This document shows positions 23,336 to 33,457 of a stretch of 45,284 nt of DNA, in pieces. The stretch's first letter is position 1. Each line of letters starts with the position of its first letter. The position numbers were made by a program, and so were the translations under genes. The DNA comes from Coprinopsis marcescibilis. Lineage: Eukaryota > Basidiomycota > Agaricomycetes > Agaricales > Psathyrellaceae. Under the pieces are notes generated by a model, which was given only the letters and a program-made list of their open reading frames with translations, ran no database searches and was not told the origin of the DNA. The DNA lies in assembly GCA_004369085.1 (NCBI GenBank), contig ML210372.1, positions 1 through 45,284 of the forward strand, written 5' to 3'.

Positions 23336-23468
23336 TGGCTGAATGAGGGGAACTCCGGACCCAGGTGGTACTTCTATGCTTCCGAATGAGCGAGAAGGGC
23401 TTCTTCCTCCCACAGAGCTCAGCGGATGAATATATAGTCCCCATGACATCAGCCGGCCAATTTCTACA

Positions 23469-23486
23469 GGCTAATCCAAGGCTAAT
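23469..23486 (+). promoter_or_regulatory. Paired GGCTAAT motif upstream of copy 2
   Basis: GGCTAAT at 23469-23475 and again at 23480-23486, with start points 11 nt apart and 350-370 bp before the ATG. This is the same pair and spacing as upstream of copy 1. Copy 3 has only degenerate forms at comparable places (near 29803 and 30074). Confidence 0.4.
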
Positions 23487-23710
23487 CTGAAGCTTATCAC
23501 TTCGAAAGTAGGGGTACAGTCGAGTTGTAATGAATATTTGAGCAGCGGAGGTTCTACGCTTGTCGGCGTACTGAGAGGCGCACTAGCTATAATGTAATAT
23601 ATGGAATGGTATGAGTCTATACACCGTACAACCAAGCAGGATAATGGGTACGCGGCTAGGGCATATCCAACATAATGGTCGCCAAACCGTCAAAGATCAT
23701 CACGAAAGCG

Positions 23711-23783
23711 TTCCTTCTCGCGCCGCCGAGCTTCAAGCGACGCTGGTTCTCTGGAGAAACTGCACACAAATATGGTATATATA
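23711..23783 (+). promoter_or_regulatory. Core promoter module of DUF1996-CBM1 copy 2 with TATA box
   Basis: TTCCTTCTCG, then CTTCAAGCGACGCTGGTTCT, then TATATATA (23776-23783) match the modules of copies 1 and 3 in order and spacing. The TATA box is about 60 bp before the ATG. Confidence 0.6.
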
Positions 23784-23837
23784 CAGCGTACTGAATTCTT
23801 CGACAGTCTTTTCTTAGACACATCTGTTTCTGAAAAG

Positions 23838-25248
23838 ATGAAGTGGCTTTCTCTGGTTCTTGCTGCAGCTCTTGCTGGGCCGTCGCAGGCCGCCCTCCGA
23901 TTCGGATGCTCGACTCTGACCATCCAGCGTTTGGACCCGCTCGTCCAGCCTGGCAGGACTCCCTCCTCGCACGTTCACCAGATCGTTGGGGGAAATGCCT
24001 TCCACCCCAACATGACTGGCAACATCGGCGACCAGGGAACCTGCACGACCTGCACGTTCTCTGAGGATTTCTCCAACTACTGGACCGCCACCATGTACTT
24101 CAAGCACGCCAACGGTACCTACAAGCGTGTTCCCATCGTTCAGAACACCGCGCTCCCCAACGGTATCAACGGTGGAATGACCGTATACTACACCCAGCAG
24201 GATTTCAACTCCAACGGAAACCAGAAGATCACTGCTTTCCCACCCGTACGCGCCTCATGTTGATTACAAGCTGATACACTATTGATCATTGTGCAACAGG
24301 GATTCCGCATGGTCATCGGTAACCCCGAGTCCAGCACCAAGGTCTCTGCAGGTCTCAAGTTCGTTTGCTTGGCGGACAAGGGCACTCGCTTCCCAGAACT
24401 CGATGTCTTCCCGACGTCAAAATGCCGTGCTGGCATTATGACCGTCCACCACTTCCCAGCGTACGTCTTCCTATACTTTTTATGGCTATCCCAACTCACC
24501 AACACATGATACATAGGTGCTGGGATGGTAAAACCCTCGACCCTCCCGACCACCAATCTCACATGTACAACACCATCCGAGATGCTTTCCAGAACGACGG
24601 CCCCTGCCCCGCCTCGCACCCCGTCCGCGTGCCACAAGTCGCGTACGAGACCCTCTGGGATACCACCCAATTCGACAACATGTGGCCCGCTAACGGCCAG
24701 AACCCCTTCGTCCTCAGCTACGACGACAGCCGAGGCTTCGGAACACACGCTGACTACGTCTTCGGCTGGAAGGGTGACTCTCTCCAACGCGCAATGGACT
24801 CGGGCTGCATGTTCAACGCGTGCGAGAACGGCCGTCCCCTGAAGTCGCAGAGCGTCCAGGCAATGAACGCCTGCTCCATCAAGGACATGGTTGGTGAGGA
24901 TATCGGCACCAACGGATGTAAGTTGCCCTGTTGTCGTCTCTGTGGGTCGACCTAAAGTGTTACACTTCACAGTCATCTCCCGCCTCCCAGGAATGGGCCA
25001 GGTCGATCCCGTCCCCGTCCCAGTCCCAGTCACCAGCACCGTCGTCCAACCCCCAATCTCCACCCCCAACCCACCCGCTCCGGGCACAGTTCCCCGCTTC
25101 GGTCAATGTGGAGGGTAAGCTCATCTATGACTCCCGGGGGATACTCACTGACAACATATACTCTAGCCAAGGATACACTGGCCCAACGCAGTGCCTTGCT
25201 CCCTACAGCTGCCAGGTTACCAACCAATACTACTCTCAGTGCTTGTAA
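23838..25248 (+). CDS. Secreted DUF1996 protein with C-terminal CBM1 (copy 2)
   Basis: Five exons: 23838-24245, 24300-24460, 24517-24917, 24973-25114 and 25167-25248, giving 397 residues. Intron positions are the same as in copies 1 and 3; exon 1 is one codon longer ([10 protein letters not shown] signal region) and exon 4 one codon longer. All DUF1996 landmarks are present ([53 protein letters not shown]). The linker [13 protein letters not shown] leads to a CBM1 with four Cys and aromatic positions ([23 protein letters not shown]). The product is predicted to be extracellular and cellulose-binding; the DUF1996 activity is unknown. Introns are the most diverged of the three intact copies, so this is the outgroup of the family here. 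The convergent neighbour is the CFEM gene. Confidence 0.93.
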
Positions 25249-25764
25249 ACTGTAACGGCTTATCGAGCGGCCTCTATCGTGTATTGTGCAATATGCCTTT
25301 ACAACCCTGTCTTCCTTTATACGTGTACATGTGTCATTTTATCTCAATCCGAATAAAGAGTCTTTGGCTGTCCTTCCGAGTATGTAAGATTTAGTACGAT
25401 CCGCTCTGCGGCGTGTGTGGCAAAATCATGAAATGTTTACCGCTCGGGCCTTAGCGTATTTTGGCACGGATGGTAGAGTACCTGGAAATCAGAAGGAGAG
25501 TGACCCGGGTCGTTCAACCCAGACGACTTTGTATCGCGGGGAGCAAGCCCTCCAGCCGTCGCTGTAAATGAGCAGCAATTCAACCAGGAGGCGGATCAGG
25601 GTAGTTGCGCTTGAAACCCGACGGTTCTGTGTTACGCCTGCAAACCAATGGTGACTCTCCGACCATGAATATAATTAACTAAATGCATGCCCGATGTATT
25701 CAATATGTCTTTAACAAGACTACACTGTATTTAACAATTACAAAACATGCAGGGAGTGAGGGCT
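25249..25764. other. Convergent 3' intergenic region
   Basis: About 500 bp between the 3' ends of DUF1996-CBM1 copy 2 and the CFEM gene. An AATAAAG signal (near 25352) about 100 bp after the copy 2 stop may direct polyadenylation. No gene is seen. Confidence 0.45.
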
Positions 25765-26411
25765 CTAAATAGCCATATGGGCAGCGAAGGCAGCAACTGC
25801 AATTGGTGCGGCCCAAATTGGAGCCTGTGTGGGTCCAGAGCTCTTCAAGGACGTGGTGGTCTGTTCGTTGGTAGGGGTGGCAATGGGAACATCGAGAACG
25901 TAATATGTGACGCTATATTCTGCGTCAACGGCCGAGGTAGTCCCAACTTGGACCATATCCAAGGGTTCTGGGTGGTTAATGATCAATTAAATTTGAAATT
26001 TTAGCTGTGCAGCGCAAAGGAACGTACCACACAAGTCCTCCAGAGCTTGTAACCCAGCTGTGACCTCAGTGACTGGGCAGACGTTTTCGAGACACACAGT
26101 ATATTGATATGGATATTGAACCACACCGCAGGCACAAGCCTGGTCGCTAGAGGATAATGTTGTTAAGGTTAAGTTGGCCAATAGCACGCAAAATGGCCGG
26201 TGGTAACTCACACGAGATTTCCGTCTTGGATCGAATCTTCGCAGTCAAAGACGGCCTTAGGCGTTCCAGCGAGACAGTTCCGTATACAAGGGTGGAGAGA
26301 TCCGTCGATGGGGACTCTTACGGCGTTCACTAAGACATTCCTCTGCGGAAGCTGGGCGTTGGTTAAGGATGTGGCTGCCAAAACCAACAGCCAGAGTGCG
26401 TTTGAGAACAT
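25765..26411 (-). CDS. CFEM-domain protein, probably GPI-anchored
   Basis: Three exons on the minus strand: 26411-26212, 26146-26028 and 25967-25765, giving 173 residues. A signal peptide (1-19, ending TNA) precedes eight cysteines at 42, 46, 57, 71, 73, 85, 90 and 106, including the CxC pair (ACACG) preceded by Asp68. This is the fungal CFEM spacing. In CFEM proteins that Asp can coordinate heme iron; members serve in heme capture, surface adhesion or host interaction. The C-terminal part is Ser/Thr-rich (NEQTTTSLKSSGPTQ) and ends in a hydrophobic tail (APIWAAPIAVAAFAAHMAI), as expected for GPI attachment at the plasma membrane or wall. It converges on DUF1996-CBM1 copy 2. The upstream region has a TATA-like AGTATTTATA near 26490. 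Confidence 0.85.
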
Positions 26412-28301
26412 TGTGAATAAGAGGTGTGTGAAGAGGGACGGTATAGGCTGATGTGGGTTGAACGATGTTCTGTAGTACTATTCAACTGAGCTAAGTATTT
26501 ATACCATGCGCTTGTGCTGGCGCTGATGGGGGCGCCATTTTTGGCGTCATCGGATCGCGGCAAGAAATATGCTTCAGCCCTTGCAATGGTTGACTGTCCT
26601 TGAATTAGCACCAAGCGATCAATGTCGGCCTAGTACACTAGAACGGGCGCTCCTAGAAGACTCTTATCCATTTGCCTGTATATACTCCGGTACGTAATTT
26701 GAAATAGACTGAGGTTGACTATGTTATTGCGTGAGAGAGCGCTCAAGTAGGCGGAAGAGAAAGACATCCGATTTATTGCAGTACAAGTAACACTGTCAGT
26801 TTTTCTGAGTCAACTCCTTGAAAGGAAGCACCTGACTGTCCGCTGTGATACTCAGCACATAACAAGGGAGAACATATGTATTTTAATAAGAAGTGTGTAC
26901 AGTATGAGTCCATGCTCTGCTACCTTCTCAATGCAGACGCACTCTAAGTAGAATGATCCCAAGCGAATTGAGCTTGATGGGTTATGGAAAACATTTAGGC
27001 CGCGGATGCGAGGACTAACAAGTTGCGGTCTCGGATAGTCGGAGTGTCATCATGTACTACGCACAGTCACTGTTCACCGGCCGATCCAAGTCGGATCTGA
27101 TTTCTACATCTTATCGTTGACAGGCGGCGCCTTGCACAAGGCCCTGTCAATGTAGTAGCGCCCAACATAATCCTTTTCATTTTTTCCTTCGGAACACAGC
27201 TCTCTCTGAAGCTATCGCACGAAAATGCAGGAATGGATCAAGGTCCCGCGACAGAGGCGGAAGGGAGCAGAACACCTGCTAAGAGTTCCGATTCCAACAT
27301 ACAGTTGGATGGCAATTCGCAAACTCAGGGTTGATCGACTGTAAAGGCACTGATGGACAGGAAAAGGTAGCCGTGAAATTCGCTGAGCATTGATCTAACT
27401 CCGACAATCCGCAACATCATGCAAGAGTAATATAGGGTATGCCTTTTGGATAGTGTTGACAGTCTGTACTCCAACAATGGGCTGCGCCAGCCTCTAATGA
27501 AGCACAAGGGTCCTCCAGATGTAATTCAATTGCATAATATTCACTTTCTCGAAACCTAGTACCTTACCGGCCAAATTAATCATGACCACTGCATAGCAAA
27601 GGAGTAATCTAAAGACGATTACGATGAATGAGAGGTGCTGTATCTGTATTCTGGAAAAGCTTTGAAGGTGTCCAGCTTCACAGCATTAACATGGAGTGTC
27701 CCCATGGACTACTCCACCACCAGAAATGAGGTGTTCCTCAGACAAAGTGGAAACGTGCAGGCGACGCACTGCGCAGCTAATGGGTGGAAACCTCCTCATC
27801 GACAACGTCTCCAGTGCTCTCATACTGTTGCTATTTTGCGGGATGGATGCAATCGCCTCCGAGTTTCATAGCCTGGATAAATTTCCGCGCTTGCATCACT
27901 CTGATGTGCATTCCTATCATCACCGTTGACGTATCATGCGTCTGCGCCTCAGTAGTCAGCACACCCCTCGTCAGGACTCACCGCGCGACACGGATCTTGC
28001 TAGATCTAGCGCTTCGACGGCGCTCGCTGGAAAGGGCTTTCATGCACCCTCGCAGGCCTCACCACCACGTCAAAAATCGATCCACTTTCTATACAGGACC
28101 ATTATACAGTGGTGAACAAGTGGGAGAGCTTCCGGTGGGAGAGCGGTTGTGGGAGGAACATTGAAGGCGGTCACCCGGCAGAAATAACGTAACATTAAAC
28201 CGTCTGTCAGATGTTGTGGCAGAAAGGACAAAAAAGACTTTCAGATCGAGGCTGTTGGAGTAACACCGCTAAACGATACACGGAAAACGAGGCAAGTCGG
28301 G

Positions 28302-28892
28302 ATGAGCCTGAAAAATGGCTCGGTGAGGGTATATGTTGCGGAAAATAAAGAAATTAAATTAAATTCCAAAAAAGGAAAAGGGAAGGAGGAAGGAAGAGGG
28401 GAATGGTCGGTCTCTTTCGTCTCAGTTTATCTTTGGGATTTTGATGCGGGTAACTGGATGAATCCCAATCAAACATCTGAAATTGCTCAATTCGGTGTCG
28501 AAATCAGCAGATACAGGCTAATTCCCGCAAAAGTCCGAGTATACAAGGCAGAAATTATTAAGAACGATAGACTACGGTACAGCTGTTGTACTGTAACCTA
28601 CTACAATTCAAGTGTAAATGTAGTATGGCCCTGCCAGTATAAGCGAGGGACACCGTGCCAACACCGTGTTCGTTCCGGCCTTTCGCCTGATTTGTGGGAC
28701 GAGCAACAATGCCTGCAGGACATGCTTGCAGATATTCGAGGTTGTGGTTTTGTGGGCTTGGGGCGAGGTGGTGGCGGAGAACGGGCTCGGTTGAGAACCT
28801 CGAATGCGTTCAGCACTGGGCCCGTTGAGCTGGACGTGTTCGACGCATTTGACATGTCCGACGAATTCGATGTCCGGCGAATTCGATGTTGA
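28302..28892 (+). CDS. Unassigned open frame, doubtful gene
   Basis: An uninterrupted frame of 196 codons. The translation has a Lys/Glu-rich N-terminal third (NSKKGKGKEEGRGEW), then a mixed stretch (YLWDFDAGNWMNPNQTSEI, VVWPCQYKRGTPCQHRVR) and an acidic end (ELDVFDAFDMSDEFDV). No domain, signal peptide or intron is evident. Just past the end the DNA repeats CGAATTCGATG. It could be a real single-exon gene, an orphan or chance in a transposon relic. Confidence 0.2.
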   Translation: MSLKNGSVRVYVAENKEIKLNSKKGKGKEEGRGEWSVSFVSVYLWDFDAGNWMNPNQTSEIAQFGVEISRYRLIPAKVRVYKAEIIKNDRLRYSCCTVTYYNSSVNVVWPCQYKRGTPCQHRVRSGLSPDLWDEQQCLQDMLADIRGCGFVGLGRGGGGERARLRTSNAFSTGPVELDVFDAFDMSDEFDVRRIRC

Positions 28893-29302
28893 TAGAGTCA
28901 TGGTGAGGCCACCTGAGCAGCCTGAGCTGAGCTTAGGGCCAATTGGAATCGTCCTAGGTCGTCCGATTCGTGCTTTCTTTTGCCCTTCATTCCCCTCGCA
29001 GCCGAGTCAGCCGTCACAACAGGTGAAAATTGAAATCTCAGCGGAGGCTCAGCACCGAGTAAAAGGGGGTCGTGGTTGGTATGGTGTTGGCTTTCAGAAG
29101 CTGGAGAGGGTTGTGAGGAAGGAAATCTGAAGTGTGTTGACAGTCGGTCATCACAGCAATGTATCGGGAAATTATTTGGAAATTATAAGCAAAACTTACA
29201 ACATCAATTGCATTTCAGATGCTTCTGCAAGCCTGAAGGGTGTCTTAAAGGGTTCTACACGCCGTTTACGCACATCAATAAGATAAATAACACAGAATGA
29301 AA

Positions 29303-29326
29303 ACGCGTAGCGCGTCCTAATTAGGA
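29303..29326. repeat. Two adjacent hairpins
   Basis: ACGCG-TAG-CGCGT (29303-29315) is directly followed by the perfect 12-bp palindrome TCCTAATTAGGA (29315-29326). A further inverted repeat, GTAAGCA-CGGCCA-TGCTTAC, lies at 29388-29407. Such tight hairpins occur at ends of rolling-circle elements or in terminators; no partner end was found. Confidence 0.4.
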
Positions 29327-29839
29327 GGATGGCTATCTGTGCGCTTGTGGCTCCCAAAACATCTAATCTAATCTAATCGTTGGCGCTGTAAGCACGGCCA
29401 TGCTTACAATCAAACTCGATCCCAGCCCTTAAGGAATCCTCCTCAGGCCTAGAACAAAGAACAGAGATGGGCGGTGTGGAGAACCCGTCTTGGCTGCGTT
29501 ACGTAGCCTCACAGCGGTTCATGACTGAAATTTGCCAAAATGTGCGCGATATTATGCAGAACTATACCTTGACTATGTATGCTCAAGGGCCAAGATACCA
29601 AGAACCTCCAGGTAGGGATTATGATGGTGCCTCGTCCAAGCCGTCAAGAACCTACGGAGAAGACCTCGAAAAAGTCCGTGAACGCTACAGAGTTTTCTGA
29701 ACACGATCACGGCCTTTCCGTCAGCCTAATGGTGGACGCTACAGTTCGCCATGAAACCAGCGCTACCAGTATCGGAAGAACATTTAGTCCATCTCTCTAA
29801 AGGATAATCCAAGGTCAATTTCGAATCTCTTGCACAGGG

Positions 29840-29930
29840 AGCTTGTCGTGATGCTGTCATTCAGACAGTCGAGCTCGATGCTCACGATCTTCCTTGTCAG
29901 CGGCATTTCTAGCCGTGTGTAACCCATGTC
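29840..29930 (+). repeat. Block repeated upstream of DUF1996-CBM1 genes (copy b)
   Basis: Shares GACAGTCGAG, GCGGCATTTCTAG and GTGTAACCCAT with the block at 23248-23335, and lies 550-640 bp before copy 3. Confidence 0.5.
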
Positions 29931-30107
29931 TCGAAGTAAACTTTTAAATAAAACATGGGGTCAAGGAAGTACGTCCCAAGTGTGATTCAAAAGGACACGG
30001 AAGCGCTTCTGGTTCCCACCTACTTCAATGGGTTAACACTTATCCAATGAAACAGCACCTGCTTGACATATATAGGTTAATCCTAAGCTGGTGAGAACGC
30101 TACGAGC

Positions 30108-30185
30108 GATACCAACATCCGCGCAGTCGAGTTGGTGTCTTGCCACCTTTCGCTCCCCGTTGCCGCGTTTCCTAACACCACTGGG
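30108..30185 (+). repeat. Block repeated upstream of DUF1996-CBM1 genes (copy c)
   Basis: More diverged version: CGATACCAACAT, GCAGTCGAGTTGG and GCCGCGTTTCCTA align with CGATACCGACAT, ACAGTCGAGTTGG and GCGGCATTTCTAG of copy a. With copy b it gives copy 3 a doubled upstream region. Confidence 0.4.
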
Positions 30186-30335
30186 TCTTAGTCGCGCCGA
30201 TATCAACAGTATGGTCTGTCTAAGAGCTAGCTGGGCTCTACACAGGGTTTCGACTGCGAGGCCATACGGTGGACGCACAACGACGGGGAGACGAGAAATA
30301 ATTCGGCAGCTACAAGAAATAAAAGAAGTGGAGGG

Positions 30336-30405
30336 TCCCTTCTCGAGAACCCGAACTTCAAGCGACAGTGGTTCTCTGGAAAAACATGCCAGGCGCGTAT
30401 ATATA
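30336..30405 (+). promoter_or_regulatory. Core promoter module of DUF1996-CBM1 copy 3 with TATA box
   Basis: TCCCTTCTC, CCGAACTTCAAGCGAC, GGTTCTCTGGAAAAAC and TATATATA (30398-30405) match copies 1 and 2 in order. The TATA box is about 80 bp before the ATG. Confidence 0.6.
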
Positions 30406-30479
30406 CTCTGGAGTATCCTTACACAACTGCGACATTCCACGGCCCTTTCTGAGATACCTCCTCGCTCCTGCAAAGAAAG

Positions 30480-31892
30480 ATGAAGTGGCTTTCCCTCGTT
30501 CTTGCTGCGCTGGCTGTGCCTTCACAGGCCGCTCTCCGTTTCGGGTGCTCGACTCTGACCATCCAGCGTTTGGACCCGCTCGTCCAGCCTGGTAGGACTC
30601 CCTCCTCGCACGTTCACCAGATCGTGGGGGGTAATGCCTTCCACCCAAACATGACGGGCAACATCGGCGACAAGGGAACTTGCACAACTTGCACGTTCTC
30701 CGAAGATTTCTCCAACTACTGGACGGCCACCATGTACTTCAAGCACCCCAACGGTACCTACAAGCGAGTTCCCATCATGCAGAACACTGCTCTTCCCAAC
30801 GGCATCAATGGCGGAATGACAATCTACTACACCCAGCAGGACTTCAATTCCAACGGCAATCTCAAGATCACTGCATTCCCGCCCGTACGTGTGTGATGTC
30901 CAGATCTATAAGTATGTTGCTGATAGCCGATTTTAGGGATTCCGTATGGTCATCGGCAACCCGACGGCCAACGGAAAGGTCGCCAACGGCCTCAAGTTCG
31001 TCTGCTTGGCCGACAAAGGAACACGTTTCCCAGAGCTCGATGTCTTCCCGACGTCAAAATGCCGTGCTGGCATTATGACCGTCCACCACTTCCCAGCGTA
31101 CGTTCTCTGAAACCTTTTATGGATATCCCAATTCACCAACATATGATCTCTAGGTGTTGGGATGGCAAGACCCTCGATCCTCCCGACCACCAGTCGCACA
31201 TGTTCAACACCGTCGGGCCGGCGTTCAACAACGGCGGTCCCTGCCCCGCCTCCCATCCTGTGCGCGTACCGCAAGTCGCGTACGAGACCCTCTGGGACAC
31301 CACCCAGTTCGACAACATGTGGCCCTCCAACGGCCAGAACCCGTTCGTCCTGAGCTACGACGACAGCCGTGGCTACGGAACGCACGCCGACTACGTCTTC
31401 GGCTGGAAGGGCGACACCCTCCAGCGCGCCATGGACTCTGGTTGCATGTTCAACGCGTGCGAGAACGGGCGGCCGCTCAAGTCGCAGAGCGTCGCGGCGA
31501 TGAACGCTTGCACCATCAAGGACATGGTTAATGAGGATATCGGGACTAACGGATGTAGGTTACCCTCACATCATCATTCCGACTAGGAAGCCTTGCGCTA
31601 ACAGTACTACAGGGATCTCCCGTCTCCCCGGTTCTGGCCAAGCCGACCCAGTCCCAGTCCCAGTCCCCGTCACCAGCACCCGAGCCCAGCCCCCCATCTC
31701 CACTCCCCAACCACCCACCGGCACCGTTCCGCGCTATGGTCAATGTGGAGGGTAAGTACAATATTCTCCTCATCATGAAGGAGACTGTACACTAACGAGA
31801 TCCTCTATAGTCAAGGATACACCGGCCCGACGCAATGCGCTGCCCCATACACCTGCAGAGCTACCAACCAATACTACTCTCAGTGCGTGTAA
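30480..31892 (+). CDS. Secreted DUF1996 protein with C-terminal CBM1 (copy 3)
   Basis: Five exons: 30480-30884, 30937-31097, 31154-31554, 31613-31751 and 31811-31892, giving 395 residues. It starts with the signal peptide [17 protein letters not shown]; the mature protein begins at ALRFGC. The DUF1996 domain spans about residues 30-330, then a linker ([17 protein letters not shown]) and a CBM1 ([16 protein letters not shown] to QYYSQCV) with the usual four Cys. It encodes an extracellular protein expected to bind cellulose; catalytic function is unknown. Exon lengths equal those of copy 1. Intron 3 and the first half of exon 3 are nearly identical to copy 1, while introns 2 and 4 are well diverged, so the pair looks like a mosaic. 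The gene is followed by the shared block that also follows copy 4. Confidence 0.93.
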
Positions 31893-32013
31893 GCTATTCG
31901 CACACGGCTCGCCAATCGGGTGATTCCCCCAGTACATCTGCATTCTACTACGTCTTACGATTACATGTCTCCTTTATCTATTTTCTTCTCATTCCGAATG
32001 AATAAACAGAAAT

Positions 32014-32870
32014 GACTCACATAGCTTGGTTACATCGATTTTATATCTACTCGAGTATATATATGGGCTCCATCCCCGACTCCACTTGTTGGAGGAGGGT
32101 TCTCTCAGCTTCAAACGTCGACATTCTCTGTTATCAGTGCTGCTTGCGTGAGAACCTTTCATCTGTTTACGGTGTTTACGGCTGTGTTTCTGCGCCTACT
32201 CCCTCTAATGACGATTTCAATTCCTCTACTCCACTGATTATCAATTATCATCGGTGTGGTTCACCCTCGTTGTACAACGAAACCTCTCTTCCGCTTTCCT
32301 TCTCATTTTACTACTCTACCTTCACTGAACCATGATATGTTTATCCACAAACGGCCTTGTACAGCGCCTCGCGTTATGCTCGAATCTGAGTGCCTGCCTT
32401 TCGATGTTTCTCACTGTATCTCATCGTATCCTACGTTCTACGATCCTATCTGTTTTCCTGGCCTTTTCCCTCACCTGTTTGCTAACTCTTCATCTTTCTG
32501 TGAATGGCTTACCAAGTGCATTATTGCTCATTCCATGTCATGTTCGAGTCACAGTCAGATCTCCTCCCTATCCCTTATTTCTTCTCCTCCCTTCCTTTGC
32601 TTCACTGGAGCTGCCAGTGACGCCAGTGACGTTCGAACGTTCGGATGTTCGAACATTCCAACGTCTGGGATTCACAGTGAACATGGGAACACGTGAACAT
32701 TCGAGATCCTAGGAATTCTGACTAAATAGGCCGTAAAAGTTCCCGGAACCGTGAGTCGGGGACAGGCGCACAGCGCCGCTACGATAAATGTAAGGGATCA
32801 GCAAAGGTCCTGACTCCGGGTCAACGTCAAGTGGTCGTATAAGGTCAGTGACAGGCTCTATAACTTTCCT
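32014..32870 (+). repeat. Shared 3' block R1, split by an insertion
   Basis: ACATCGATTTTATATCTACT (from 32032) and, after the insertion, TAAGGGATCAGCAAAGGTCC (from 32791) are contiguous in the other copies at 38536-38690 and 42192-42345. Here 712 bp separates the two halves. The block is the 3' flank common to the DUF1996-CBM1 and 7-TM genes. Confidence 0.75.
32073..32784 (+). mobile_element. Helitron/Helentron-like non-autonomous element
   Basis: A 712-bp insertion defined by comparison with two uninterrupted copies of the same block. It begins TCCCCGACTC (32073-32082). The exact inverse GAGTCGGGGA lies near but not at the other end (32753-32762). It is followed by a GC-rich hairpin GGCGC-ACA-GCGCC (32765-32777) and ends GCTACGA before a T. 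No target duplication is visible; the insertion fits between A and T. A 5' TC, a short asymmetric terminal inverted repeat and a subterminal 3' hairpin are traits of Helitron/Helentron rolling-circle elements. The 3' end lacks a classic CTRR. No Rep/helicase is encoded, so it would be a non-autonomous member. Confidence 0.55.
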
Positions 32871-33457
32871 GTTGGGCTCCTATGAAATGCTGCCGTGTTC
32901 GACCAGCCTCGGCCCATTGAAATATCGCAGAGACATTGGAAATTTTCTTTAACGTTGCCACGGCTCTGGAAAATCGGGACGATGCAACGGGGTCACAGGT
33001 TGTCGATTTGGAGATGCTAGGATCACGTTAGTGTCTCTGCGGTTAGTGGGAGATCGTCAGTGTCGCCAAGTAACGGCCGCGCCGGCGCGCTTCGAAATCG
33101 ATTTGAATCTGTGCAAGCAAAATCTTTCTCATGTCTCTACTTCACCCTTTTCTCATTGACATTCCGCCATTCTCTTCGAAATGCGCCCAAGTTCACTTGA
33201 AATCTACTGCCTATGCGCCATGAACTTGCGCAAGCTTGTTCAAGTGAATTAAATCTGTGGCCTTCGAGATGCCTTGGGCGTAAAACCCATGCAAGAATGC
33301 TGCCAGTAGTTAGTGGTCCGAAGATAGTATTGGAACTTGGAAGACTAGAATTTGCGAAACCTGGCACGAATCCGTACGATTAACTATAAAATACTCTCTG
33401 AGATATTTTGGGTACATCTGCCCGACCGGTCTGAGCTTTCATTTGAATCCTTGCTGC
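32871..33457. other. Intergenic, nothing recognised
   Basis: No gene or family resemblance was found between block R1 and the inverted-repeat element. An inverted pair CAAGTTCA / TGAACTTG is visible around 33190-33230. Confidence 0.4.

Larger units (their letters stand above)
21818..23460. other. Intergenic, mostly empty, one possible gene fragment
   Basis: No intact gene is recognised between the 7-TM gene and the promoter of DUF1996-CBM1 copy 2. A minus-strand stretch (22400-22690) reads like coding sequence and is listed separately. The block at 23248-23335 recurs upstream of copy 3. Confidence 0.4.
26412..29835. other. Long gene-poor stretch
   Basis: About 3.4 kb with no confidently recognised gene. 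It holds an unassigned open frame (28302-28892), a dinucleotide-like purine-rich tract (28370-28410), paired hairpins at 29303-29326 and 29388-29407, and a short TCTAA-type tandem near 29360-29378. Decayed transposon sequence is a reasonable explanation, but no transposase or reverse-transcriptase motif is visible. Confidence 0.45.

Noticed and set aside
32256..32696. A 146-codon frame inside the 712-bp insertion.
   Set aside because: It is a by-product of pyrimidine-rich sequence (Ser/Phe/Pro/Leu bias) with no domain or conserved partner.
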